Assembly: GCF_005601135.1 (NCBI RefSeq) | Contig: NZ_CP039381.1 | Coordinates: 305,940 to 369,939 of the forward strand | DNA from: Ruminococcus bovis | Lineage (GTDB): Bacteria > Bacillota > Clostridia > Oscillospirales > Acutalibacteraceae | Direction: 5' to 3' | Length of the DNA: 64,000 nucleotides | Shown here: positions 8,877 to 19,000 of the stretch, one piece after another | How positions within the stretch are numbered: the first letter of the stretch is position 1 | Layout of the letters: each line of letters opens with the position of its first letter | Notes under the pieces: model-generated | Databases searched by the model: none | What the model was told of the DNA's origin: nothing | The model's input: the letters and a program-made list of their open reading frames with translations, nothing else | Made by a program: the position numbers and the translations under genes

Positions 8877-9887
8877 TTATCTATAATCGATAGGAAGTGT
8901 TGCTACTGCATTTAGGTCTAAATCAGCAATATTATTGTCAAGTAGTTCATAATAAGCCTGACTTGCTACCATAGCACCGTTATCACCACAATACTTCTTT
9001 TCAGGCATATAAAGTTCATAGCTTAAATTCTTACATTCTTCTTGTAATCTTCTTCTTAAAAGTGAATTTGCAGATACACCACCGGCAATTACAAGTGTTT
9101 TTACATTATAATCTTTAGCAGCTTTTAGGAAATTAGTAACAAGACAATCAACTACTGCCCATCTAAATGATGCACATAAATCAGCTTTTGGCAAGGTTTC
9201 TCCCTTTTGACTTGCATTATGTATTGTATTGATAATTGCAGTCTTTAGACCACTAAATGAAAAATCATATGGTGCATCATGAACAATAGGTCTTGGAAGT
9301 TTAAAGGCAAATGGGTCGCCCTTTTCTGCCTCAATATCCATAGAAATACCACCGGGATAACTCATACCCATTGTACGAGCAGCCTTATCAAATGCTTCAC
9401 CTGCTGCATCATCCCTAGTTCTGCCGATAATTTTCATCTTGGTATAAGACTCAACCATAACAATATGACTATGTCCACCTGAAACAACTAGGCACATAAA
9501 AGGTGGTTTTAATTCTTTATTTGAAATATAATTTGATGCAATGTGACTTCTTAGGTGATGAGTTGGCACAAGAGGTTTCTTAGCACTATAAGCTAAACCT
9601 TTTGCAAAATTCACACCTACAAGTAATGCTCCAATAAGTCCCGGAGCATGGGTAACACCGATACCGTCAATATTATCAAGAGTAACATTTGCATCCCTTA
9701 GAGCCTGTTCCACAACTTGTGAGATACACTCTGCATGTCGTCTTGATGCGATTTCCGGTACAACACCACCATATAGCTTATGTTCTTCTACTGAACTTGC
9801 AACTACATTTGATAGTACTGTTCTGCCATCTTCCACAACTGATGCTGCAGTTTCGTCACATGAACTTTCTATTCCTAAAATCTTCAT
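8877..9887 (-). CDS. tsaD: tRNA N6-adenosine threonylcarbamoyltransferase
   Basis: Transfers the threonylcarbamoyl group from TC-AMP to A37 of ANN-decoding tRNAs, as part of the TsaB/TsaD/TsaE complex. The Kae1/ASKHA fold is clear: MKILGIESSCDET at the start, HAECIS, the metal-binding HHLRSH motif (about residues 110-115), VSGGHSHI, the FDKAARTMG segment and VIAGGVSANSLLR near the C-terminus. The length of 336 residues is normal. AAAGGAAAA precedes ATG 9887. It is the third gene of an operon behind the tyrosine/arginine phosphatase-like gene and rimI, thirteen bases after rimI. Confidence 0.96.
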   Translation of the reverse strand: MKILGIESSCDETAASVVEDGRTVLSNVVASSVEEHKLYGGVVPEIASRRHAECISQVVEQALRDANVTLDNIDGIGVTHAPGLIGALLVGVNFAKGLAYSAKKPLVPTHHLRSHIASNYISNKELKPPFMCLVVSGGHSHIVMVESYTKMKIIGRTRDDAAGEAFDKAARTMGMSYPGGISMDIEAEKGDPFAFKLPRPIVHDAPYDFSFSGLKTAIINTIHNASQKGETLPKADLCASFRWAVVDCLVTNFLKAAKDYNVKTLVIAGGVSANSLLRRRLQEECKNLSYELYMPEKKYCGDNGAMVASQAYYELLDNNIADLDLNAVATLPIDYR

Positions 9888-9899
9888 ATTATTTTTCCT

Positions 9900-10331
9900 T
9901 TATAGAAATTTAGTTAAAATCAATCCATTTTCTGTGGGATTGCGATAAAAATTCTTCCTTACACCTTGCTTAGTAAATCCAAATTTATTATACAAGTTTA
10001 TTGCCGGAATGTTCCCTTCCCTTACCTCCAGTGAAACGAAAGCAAGGTTATTTTCCTTAGCAGTATCAACTACCTTTTGAAGTAAAGCATTAGCCACACC
10101 TTTTCTACGGTACTTTTCCTTAACGGCTAAGTTAGCAATATAGCCTTCATCAAGCACCATATTAAAGCCTATGTAACCCATTGCCTCATCTTCTTCGGCA
10201 ACATAAAAGCAAGCCCCAACCTTAGAAAGCTCTATTTCTAAGCTTTCAAAAGACCAGGGATTGCTGAAACATTCATCTTCAATTTCTTTTACAGAATAAA
10301 TATTATCCTCATTCATTCCGATTATCTTCAT
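9900..10331 (-). CDS. rimI: Ribosomal-protein-S18-alanine N-acetyltransferase-like GNAT
   Basis: A GNAT acetyltransferase of about 143 residues that would acetylate an N-terminal amine using acetyl-CoA. Visible motifs are CFSNPWSFESLE near the start, the acetyl-CoA loop VKEKYRRKGVANALL, LEVREGNIPAINLYNKFGF and a C-terminal RKNFYRNP. These match RimI, which is commonly encoded next to tsaD or tsaB. The frame stays open 66 codons upstream, but that part reads the phosphatase gene in another frame, so the start is placed at 10331 (AAGG six bases upstream); 10316 is an alternative. It overlaps the end of the preceding gene by 23 bases. Confidence 0.85.
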   Translation of the reverse strand: MKIIGMNEDNIYSVKEIEDECFSNPWSFESLEIELSKVGACFYVAEEDEAMGYIGFNMVLDEGYIANLAVKEKYRRKGVANALLQKVVDTAKENNLAFVSLEVREGNIPAINLYNKFGFTKQGVRKNFYRNPTENGLILTKFL

Positions 10332-10788
10332 TTTCTGCCTTAAAGTCCTTTTCTTTCTCTTCAAGTTTGATAAAATACTTTTCGATACAACGCTTAATAA
10401 CATCACGGCAAGAACGATAGATGCCAAGACCAAAACCATATGGGTCAGGCACACCATGGTCAGCACCACATAGGACCTCAATCTTGCTCCAAGGAATACC
10501 CTTATCAATAAGGATATTGGCATGGTCAAAGCTCATTGTAAGGAATCTAATGTACTCATCAAGGTTACATTCATCAAACTTCTTAGACTTATGGTTGCTA
10601 ATATCAACACCGATTTCTGAACAAGCCTTAATTGCATTTTCAGAAGCAGGTAGACCATCTTCAGTATCAAAACCGGCACTTTCTGCAATTGCGTCAATAT
10701 GATATTGTTTTGCTAAATTATTAAAAATTCCCTCTGCCATTGGGGAACGACAAGTGTTACCTGTACAAACAAATAAAATCTTTTTCAT
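10309..10788 (-). CDS. Low-molecular-weight protein phosphatase (YwlE-like)
   Basis: A cysteine-dependent phosphatase of 159 residues. The P-loop VCTGNTCRSPMAEG carries the C-x5-R-S signature, and the general-acid motif DPYGFG follows near residue 120. The Thr after Asn in the loop matches protein-arginine phosphatase YwlE better than tyrosine phosphatases, which usually have another residue there; the substrate is therefore uncertain. The start is ATG 10788 with GGGAGG eight bases upstream, nine codons inside the longest frame. It is the first gene of the operon with rimI and tsaD; a TATAAT at 10829-10834 is a candidate -10 element. Confidence 0.85.
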   Translation of the reverse strand: MKKILFVCTGNTCRSPMAEGIFNNLAKQYHIDAIAESAGFDTEDGLPASENAIKACSEIGVDISNHKSKKFDECNLDEYIRFLTMSFDHANILIDKGIPWSKIEVLCGADHGVPDPYGFGLGIYRSCRDVIKRCIEKYFIKLEEKEKDFKAENEDNRNE

Positions 10789-10815
10789 AACTAAAACCTC
10801 CCTATCGGGTTTCAC

Positions 10816-11134
10816 AATACATCACTCTATTATATCTTATACTTTCCAATATATACCTAATCAATAACAAATTCTATTTTTCTACACACACATCATAATA
10901 AATAATTTCAAAAACCACTATGCAATCTCAACAAGATTACGAAATTATTATATCAGTTTTCAATAAAAAATGCAACAACAATTATATTAAATATTAGTAA
11001 AACATAAAAATCTCTGTTTTTACTAAAAATTCAGTAAAACAATGTAACAAATAATTTAAAAATTGATTTTCTGAAATTTTTTTGCACAAAAAACACAACA
11101 TTAAAATGTAAAATTCTATACTACTTAATAAAAA
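10816..11134. other. Intergenic region upstream of the ywlE-like operon
   Basis: No gene is visible in this AT-rich stretch. It holds a TATAAT (10829-10834, minus strand) and an imperfect AT-rich hairpin around 10995-11025 with the motif AGTAAAA repeated three times. Nothing else is recognisable. Confidence 0.5.
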
Positions 11135-11161
11135 AGGCAGTATGCAAAGTACATACTGCCT
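11135..11161 (-). terminator. Terminator of gdhA
   Basis: Perfect 10-bp stem AGGCAGTATG/CATACTGCCT with a seven-base loop, followed on the minus strand by TTTTTT. Confidence 0.9.
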
Positions 11162-11193
11162 ATATAAACTTAAGTAATAGTTAGGTTAGAAGA

Positions 11194-12564
<1,371 letters not shown>

Positions 12565-12718
12565 TTATCTTTTGATTTATACCTATCCATTTAACATAAA
12601 TCTACTAACAATATTCATTTGATATTTTCGAGAAATACACTTAAAATGAAAGTTTCGCAATTGATAATTTCATTTATTAGTTTAGAAAGGTGATTTATTC
12701 CTTTCTTCTCTGATTGTA

Positions 12719-12746
12719 ATTATACCATACATTTAGAATTTTTCAA
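12719..12746 (-). promoter_or_regulatory. Putative gdhA promoter
   Basis: TTGAAA (12741-12746), 16-base spacer, TATAAT (12719-12724) on the minus strand. The rest of 12529-12870 is AT-rich, with a small hairpin at 12685-12705 at the presumed 5' end of the transcript and no gene. Confidence 0.6.
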
Positions 12747-12870
12747 CTGTTTTCACGATAAAAACACTAAATTTGTACATATTGTATAATAATGCAATAT
12801 CATTTTTGTACAATTCAAATTTATAATTTTTTGAAGGAAAAAAAATTAAAGTTTCATTTTTCTGTTTTGG

Positions 12871-13719
12871 TCACATTAGCTCTCTTATCCCCTCAATGCT
12901 GGATATATAAGGGCAAAATTTTCTGATACCATATAGCAAATCCCTATATTCCATAGGGGTTAAGTGGTTTATTACACTTGTATATTCATTCTTTACCTTA
13001 ACCTCTTCTATCATAGGGATAATATTTAGGGTAAATTTATATGTCTGTTCATCGGTTAACTTGGTTGTGGATACTATTCCTATACTATCAACTTTATTTT
13101 CTTTTATAGAAAATACTAAGTCATTTTTATACACATATTGGCAAAGTTCCTTGTTATCCTTTAATTCAATAGGGTTTATAACTATAGTATCATTCTTAAT
13201 TTCACCTAAATACAGAAAGCAATTTATACCTTTATACCTAACTAAATTTTTAGAATACTTATTAAAATCGTTTTTCTTAATAGGTTTTCTTTCTACTGAT
13301 TTTGTGGGAACTTTTCTTGGGATACTGTTGACTTGTCTTTCTGAAGGCTTAGGGATAGTTCTGTTTATTGAAGTTCTATTTTCTTTTACAGAATTAACTT
13401 TAGATATTGGTTCTTTCTTTGCTACACTTTGTTTAGGTTTTGTAGCAGTATTCCACCTAGGTACTTCCTTACGAGTTTCATACACTCTTCTCTTTAGACC
13501 TTTTTTCTCAAGTAACTTTTTCTCTAACGCACGGTTATTGATTGCCATTTTTACAAAGGCTGACATATCTTTATCTTCAGTTGACAGTACACTTTGGAAA
13601 CAATCAGGAAAAATAAAGGTCATTTCTTTTTCCGGAAACTGCACTGTAAGCATATCATTATTTAAAGAAACAACACTTCCCTCACCTAATAATTTATGTA
13701 TTACTTTTACACCTTTCAT
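12871..13719 (-). CDS. Protein with N-terminal Tudor/CarD-like domain, unknown function
   Basis: A 282-residue cytoplasmic protein in three parts. Residues 1-50 (KVIHKLLGEGSVVSL...FPEKEMTFIFPD) look like the small beta-barrel domain of UvrD/PcrA C-termini and CarD, which binds RNA polymerase or nucleic acid. Residues about 75-165 are basic and low in complexity, rich in Lys, Arg, Ser and Pro, and probably disordered. Residues 170-282 form a conserved-looking folded domain that I do not recognise. AAGGAGAA precedes ATG 13719. It is the last gene of a tight run after the NAD(P)HX epimerase and Smr genes. A nucleic-acid-related role is inference only. Confidence 0.75.
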   Translation of the reverse strand: MKGVKVIHKLLGEGSVVSLNNDMLTVQFPEKEMTFIFPDCFQSVLSTEDKDMSAFVKMAINNRALEKKLLEKKGLKRRVYETRKEVPRWNTATKPKQSVAKKEPISKVNSVKENRTSINRTIPKPSERQVNSIPRKVPTKSVERKPIKKNDFNKYSKNLVRYKGINCFLYLGEIKNDTIVINPIELKDNKELCQYVYKNDLVFSIKENKVDSIGIVSTTKLTDEQTYKFTLNIIPMIEEVKVKNEYTSVINHLTPMEYRDLLYGIRKFCPYISSIEGIRELM

Positions 13720-13728
13720 ATGTTCTCC

Positions 13729-13962
13729 TTATTTCTTTATTAGAAATATAGTTTCACCTTGGTTTAATCCTAAGATTTTTCTTTCCACCATAGGATGCTT
13801 AAAACTTCTCACCATTTGTTGCAAAGTATTTCCTTGATGGTAGCCATGAATTACTACAATTTCTCTTGTGTCTTTAGGTAGTGACTTTAGCTTATTTTCA
13901 AGTAACTTTCTGCCACTTTGTCTTGTTTCACCATGAATATCAATTGTAATAGAATAAGCCAT
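13729..13962 (-). CDS. Small Smr-domain protein
   Basis: A 77-residue protein consisting only of a Smr domain, as found at the C-terminus of MutS2. DIHGETRQSGRKLLENKL and the HGYHQGNTLQQMVR motif give the His-Gly and Gly-x-x-Leu pattern of the family, which binds or nicks nucleic acid and in MutS2 acts on ribosome-associated RNA. The usual HGxGxGxL is present here as HGYHQGNTL, one Gly short, so nuclease activity is uncertain. It is separated by one base from the epimerase gene upstream and nine bases from the Tudor-like gene downstream. Confidence 0.8.
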   Translation of the reverse strand: MAYSITIDIHGETRQSGRKLLENKLKSLPKDTREIVVIHGYHQGNTLQQMVRSFKHPMVERKILGLNQGETIFLIKK

Positions 13963-13963
13963 A

Positions 13964-14794
13964 TTAACACCCGGAAAGTTCCTTTACCTTGTCAGTAACT
14001 AAGAAACTATATTTGCCTAAATTCTTTATAAGAATATTAATATCATTTTCCTTTGCAATTTCTGTTACTACTTCCAATGGGTTTGTGTATTCAATAATAT
14101 TATATTCTTCTGTAAAAGAATTAAAATTATCAAATTCAACTACATTTTCAGCATTACTAAAATTATCAACAAGTGTATAGTAATCACCGATAAGTTCAAT
14201 ATCAATATCGCAATTCTTCAAGTTACCGATATACTTTTCAGCATCATTAATAAGTAGTCCTGTCTTTAGATAACCGATTGATACTGTTAAATCTGACTTT
14301 ACTACCTTTTCGCCAAAACCTGTATCACCATTAAGTCCTGAATTAATATCAACTGAAATCACTGTCTTATTACTGTCATTAATTTTATCTATAATATCAC
14401 CGGCAATACCCCTAGCTACACCTTTAAAGCCTGTGCCGAAAATACAATCAACAATAATATCATAATCAGAAAAGTCAGTACTTTCATCACACACTTTATA
14501 AGGAATATTCTTTTCCATACATTTGTCAAAATAATACCTACCGTCTTCCGAAAACTTTTCTTTAATTAAGAACAAAGTTGAAGAAATATTCTTTTCTTTT
14601 AGGAGTAATGATAGCACATAACCGTCACCGGCATTATTACCACTACCACAAACTATTGCAATATTGCCTTTATAATCATAGCTGTTAAATACACCTACAC
14701 CTGCATTGTACATTAGCTTTTTGCTATCAATATAATTTGCAATAGTATAACCGTCACTTTTACGCATTGTTTCTACTGTTATAACTTTTTCCAT
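13964..14794 (-). CDS. nnrE: NAD(P)H-hydrate epimerase, stand-alone YjeF N-terminal domain
   Basis: Converts the R epimer of damaged, hydrated NAD(P)H to the S epimer for repair. The YjeF_N fold is shown by VCGSGNNAGDGYV (about 49-61), DCIFGTGFKGV and SVDINSGLNGDTG. In many bacteria this domain is fused to the ADP/ATP-dependent dehydratase NnrD; here the dehydratase is absent. The last 70 residues (from about 205) are a variable acidic tail that does not resemble it. The ATG 14794 start is preceded by AAGGTGATA. It heads the epimerase-Smr-Tudor run. The partner dehydratase would have to be encoded elsewhere. Confidence 0.85.
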   Translation of the reverse strand: MEKVITVETMRKSDGYTIANYIDSKKLMYNAGVGVFNSYDYKGNIAIVCGSGNNAGDGYVLSLLLKEKNISSTLFLIKEKFSEDGRYYFDKCMEKNIPYKVCDESTDFSDYDIIVDCIFGTGFKGVARGIAGDIIDKINDSNKTVISVDINSGLNGDTGFGEKVVKSDLTVSIGYLKTGLLINDAEKYIGNLKNCDIDIELIGDYYTLVDNFSNAENVVEFDNFNSFTEEYNIIEYTNPLEVVTEIAKENDINILIKNLGKYSFLVTDKVKELSGC

Positions 14795-14815
14795 ATTATC
14801 ACCTTATAATGTTAA

Positions 14816-14843
14816 AAACTGCCCTAGTTTCCCAAGGCAGTTT
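14816..14843 (-). terminator. Terminator of the DUF308 gene
   Basis: Stem AAACTGCC/GGCAGTTT, 12-base loop, directly after the stop at 14849, followed by TTTTTAACA on the minus strand. Confidence 0.65.
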
Positions 14844-14848
14844 CGTAA

Positions 14849-15460
14849 TTAATCTACATCTTTATAATCTTCATCAGTAAGAGTAATTGTCTTTTGCTTC
14901 TTAGCTAACTCTTTATAAATATGGCTAACATAAATTGTTGTTACAATATCAGAGATACCGTTGAAGATTAAAACAGTACCTGCAAAAATTGTAAATACCA
15001 TTGCAGTTGAAAATGGATTAAACACAACAACCAATCCAAGACCAATAATTACTGCTGCAAGAATTAGGATTGTCCACCACATTTTTGCACCAATCTTAGC
15101 TAAGTCAACACCATACTGTACCTTTAGCACACCATCAACAATCATTACACAACCAAAAAATGTTGCTAAAATACTTGCAAAGAATTCAGGGTTAATGAAA
15201 ATTGCCACACCACCGATTATTAGTGCTACCGAGCCCACTAAAGAAAAAGAGGTAAAGGCCTGTTGTTGTCTTTCTGCACTAATGTACATAAACAGTTTGA
15301 TAATACCCCAAACACAAAGCAGTCCTGCTGTAACATAACAAATAATCTTTGTTGAGGACTCAGGTAAAATTACAAACATTGCACCTACTGCAATAAGTGC
15401 TATAGCTGTAAAGATAAACTCTTTCTTAAAGGTTTTGGCTTTATTGTCTTTACTACTCAT
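14849..15460 (-). CDS. HdeD/DUF308 family membrane protein
   Basis: A 203-residue integral membrane protein with six hydrophobic helices arranged in three pairs. This is the repeat pattern of the HdeD/DUF308 family, whose E. coli member is linked to acid resistance; the molecular function is unknown. The Asn-Pro-Phe (NPEFFASILA, NPFSTAMVFTIF) motifs that recur between helix pairs are typical. The start is set at ATG 15460 because GGAGGG lies five bases upstream; the longer frame begins with a GTG too close to that site. The C-terminus is charged and cytoplasmic. Confidence 0.82.
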   Translation of the reverse strand: MSSKDNKAKTFKKEFIFTAIALIAVGAMFVILPESSTKIICYVTAGLLCVWGIIKLFMYISAERQQQAFTSFSLVGSVALIIGGVAIFINPEFFASILATFFGCVMIVDGVLKVQYGVDLAKIGAKMWWTILILAAVIIGLGLVVVFNPFSTAMVFTIFAGTVLIFNGISDIVTTIYVSHIYKELAKKQKTITLTDEDYKDVD

Positions 15461-15488
15461 AAGCACCCTCCTTTATAAATATTTATTT

Positions 15489-15992
15489 TTAGATTTCAAA
15501 AGCTTTCTTGATACTGTCATAATGTAAGAAAATACCTTCATCGGCATATTTCTTAATTTCATCAACAGTAGCAAGTTTGAAACCTGTAGTTTCTCTTTCC
15601 TGATTGTGAACATCATTTTCTGTAAAATCAAGTGTAAAACGGTATACATCTACAAAGTAGTTGTCGCCTTCACCGGGATTTTCTCTATGGTAAGTAAATA
15701 GATATTCTTCCTTACCCTTAGTTACATCAAGACCTGTTTCTTCAAGTACTTCTCTACGAACTGCATCAATAGAGTCTTCACCTGCCATTGCTGCACCACC
15801 TGAAACTTCCCACCAACCTGGGGCCCATGCCTTGTCCATAGCTCTCTTGGTAATTAGGAATTTTCCGTCTTCTCTACACACAACACCTAAAACTGTTAGG
15901 TGATATTCGTCATCCTTAAGGCACCAATCATTTCTCTTCATTGTACGACCGGTTCTGTTTTTGTTCTTATCATATATATCCCAAAGTTCCAT
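15489..15992 (-). CDS. NUDIX hydrolase
   Basis: Hydrolyses a nucleoside diphosphate linked to another moiety; the substrate cannot be told. The complete NUDIX box is present, starting at GG in VSGGAAMAGEDSIDA and ending in VRREVLEETGL (about 60-82), with the Glu residues that bind Mg. The N-terminus (ELWDIYDKNKNRTGRTMKR) matches the YfcD/isopentenyl-diphosphate-isomerase-like branch. At 167 residues the length is normal. The start ATG 15992 follows AAGGAGAGA. It is separated from the DUF308 gene by 28 bases and may share its transcript. Confidence 0.9.
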   Translation of the reverse strand: MELWDIYDKNKNRTGRTMKRNDWCLKDDEYHLTVLGVVCREDGKFLITKRAMDKAWAPGWWEVSGGAAMAGEDSIDAVRREVLEETGLDVTKGKEEYLFTYHRENPGEGDNYFVDVYRFTLDFTENDVHNQERETTGFKLATVDEIKKYADEGIFLHYDSIKKAFEI

Positions 15993-16042
15993 TTCATTCT
16001 CTCCTTTTATTTGATTATATATTATTTACAAAGAAAAGGCAA

Positions 16043-19000
16043 TTATATTTTTTCAAGAATATTAATTACTTCCCCATCTACTGTTGTTTGTACTTTATTG
16101 TGGTTAAATTTGATACCGTCATCAGTATCAATGTCAACACCCTCCAGTTTAGAAAGTTTCTTCTCAAAATTCTGTACTTCATCATACCTGGAAAGTAAAG
16201 TATCTCTATACTTCATCATCACCTTATAGCTTAGATCATCCTCATCTACAAAATTACAGTCTAAGTTTTCAATAGCCTTTTTGTAGTAATTTATCATATC
16301 ATAAAGCTGATGACTTCTAACACCTGAAAGTGTACCGTAATACCATCTATGCATATAAACAAGTGCTTTAAAGCCCTTTTTCTTGCCACTAGATAGCATC
16401 CAATAAATCGGTCTTTTTCCTGATACACCTACTGTATAGTTAGACAAATGTTCCTTATAGAAGGTGTTGAAGAAATAGTTTCTAATTTTTTCTGTTGGTG
16501 TTTTACCTTTTTCATTTAATGAAGAAGAAATAAAAGCTAAATTTTCTTCTAAAGAATTTTCGCCAAATACAGTTACTAAGAATTTCTTTAGGTAATAAAC
16601 AATATCTTCTTCATAATCTTCATTGTCGGTAATTACAACACAGTTATCAGTTACAGGTGTAAAGGTTTTATACTTATCAATATCCCACACTTCACCTGTA
16701 TATACATTGCCTAAATCATCAAGGTTATATCTACCTAATACACAACCTACTACATATGATAGGAAGGACTTAACATCTCTAACCTTTTCAGCTTTATAAA
16801 TTGTAACATCTTTTTCTTCAACTTCACTTTTAAAGCCATCTTTTACATTATAAATATCAAGGAAAATATCATTTAGCTTTTCTTCATTTTTCTTAACCTT
16901 ATTAAATCTAGCATTAGCTACCTTCTCCCATTGCAAGTAAGCATCAAGGAGTTTACCGGTTGAAGTCTTGTACTTTATAAACGGATGAGTAGTAAAGTCC
17001 CATGAATTTTCAAAGGAATCAAAGTCCTCTTTTGCAAGATTAATATTCTCAGTTACTAGGTCATTTACCTCTTGTTCTTTGCTTAAAGAATGTAAAATTG
17101 GAAGTCTGGCAATATCACCTACTTGGCAATTCATAGTAGGTGCAAGTAGTTTTATCATTTCAGTTGCAATAACAGAATTGCAAAAACCTAAATAATAAAG
17201 TAGCTTGTCCTGACTAGTGTAGAAAGACATTCCGGCAATATCGGAAAGTGCATTTTGTTTATATCTAAATGCGGGTTTCACCGTAATAAGTGACCATGTG
17301 GCAAGTGGCATAAACTTTAGTTCTTGGTTATAGTCTTGGGTATGCCTACCGTCTAACTTAGCTTTACCCATAACAGTTTCACCGTTTTTGTACCAATTAA
17401 TTAGGTAGTCATTATTGCCATACCACTTACGATATTCTCCACCTTTATTATAAGGAAAATAGGTTGCACCACTTTCATAAGCATCATTTACATTTTCTGC
17501 TGTAAAGTTTGCTTTAGATAGGTTAACCTCCCACCACAATCTTAAGAACCTTTCATTATCACCGGTTTTCATACCGTTTCTGCATACAGTAAGTTCACCT
17601 AAGGTTCTGCCTTGTTCAAAGGCTTTCATAAAGCTATCCCCCAGCCAATATGCAACCGGTTCTCCCGGTATTTTTGCAAAATCATATTGGTCGGTATAGT
17701 GGTAATTTTCTTTATTAAAGAACTGATTATGCTTTTCTTTTCGCTTACTGTAGTTATATTCAGAAAGTCTAATACCACATAGCTTTTGGAATGGTAGGTG
17801 TTTACGGTTTACCCATGTTACAACAGGCAAATGACCGATTTTACCCTCAAAAAGTTCTGTACCAAAATCCACAATAGAATTTAGCTGAAAACTATGTAAT
17901 AAATATTTTCTGAACTTTTCAAAACTTTTTAGGTACATCCAAGAAACTGTAGTAATCATAGCAATCAGTGCATCTTCCTTAGAAAGTACACCTACTGCTT
18001 TCTGAATAAACACTACTGCTAAATCATTTTTTGCAATGTTATATTCCCTATTTACATACATTGCAAGTTTCTTATTCATTCTTGAATTGCTTAGGTATGG
18101 TGGGTTAGTAACTACCACATCATAGTGATGTGACATAATATTTGCTTGGTTAATAAGTGGCAGTAACTTTGAGAATATTTCTTTTAAGTAATTATTTTCT
18201 TCCTTAGTTGTCGGATTATAATTTCTCAATTCTTCTATTCTGTTATAAAGGCTTTTAAAATCCACTTTCCTTAAATTCAAGATACTGCCATATTCTTTAC
18301 CGTCATAAAATACAGTAATTAGATATGTAAATTCCTCTAACAATCTTTCGTTATCGTTGCTAAAGAATAATGCCACTTCATCTACATTTTCAATATTGTT
18401 ACTTTCTTGTACACTACAAAGATTTACCTTGTACTTACCAAGTACTAGATTTTTGTTGTAGTAACTTGCTTTCATCATTAAAGCAAAGTAAGAAAGTGAT
18501 GATGCTCTGTCATCAATATCAAGACCATAAAGGTTATTTTCTACAATTAAAAGTGCTGAGTCACTTTGGCTATAGCCCTCATTACAATAAATATCAACTA
18601 AAAGTTCAAAGGCATAAACTAAAATATGACCACTACCCATACATGGGTCAATGAACTTAATATCAGTAGGCTTTAGGTCTTTTCTTTTTTCTCTGATTTT
18701 TTTAAGCTCAGGATTATCCTCATCAGTATCTTTAATATAATACTGCCATTTGTTTATGAAGTTCTCTGCCTTTTCAGTTTCACCATTACCTATTAAATGG
18801 TCAACCCACACTCTACCTAGAGTATTTTCTACCATATATTTTACTACCCAATCAGGTGTATATAGCTGAGTTGCAACAGGCAGATATTTTGAAGAAATTT
18901 TCTTCTTGCTCATATCACCGTCATAAAGTTTGTTGAAAACATCTGTATTGTAATACTGATGAAACCAACCCATAATCTCTACACCTTGGGTAAAGTTATC

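Noticed and set aside
10332..10529. 66-codon N-terminal extension of the rimI frame
   Set aside because: It lies inside the phosphatase gene in another frame and no acetyltransferase of this family has such an extension.
13061..13837. 258-codon plus-strand frame opposite the Tudor-like and Smr genes
   Set aside because: Shadow of the minus-strand genes: Phe/Ser/Leu-rich low-complexity translation, no ribosome site, and the minus-strand frames have clear domains.
15900..16229. Two plus-strand frames of 109 and 85 codons
   Set aside because: They lie opposite the NUDIX start and the pglX end, overlap each other and have Phe/Ile/Tyr-rich translations typical of antisense shadows.
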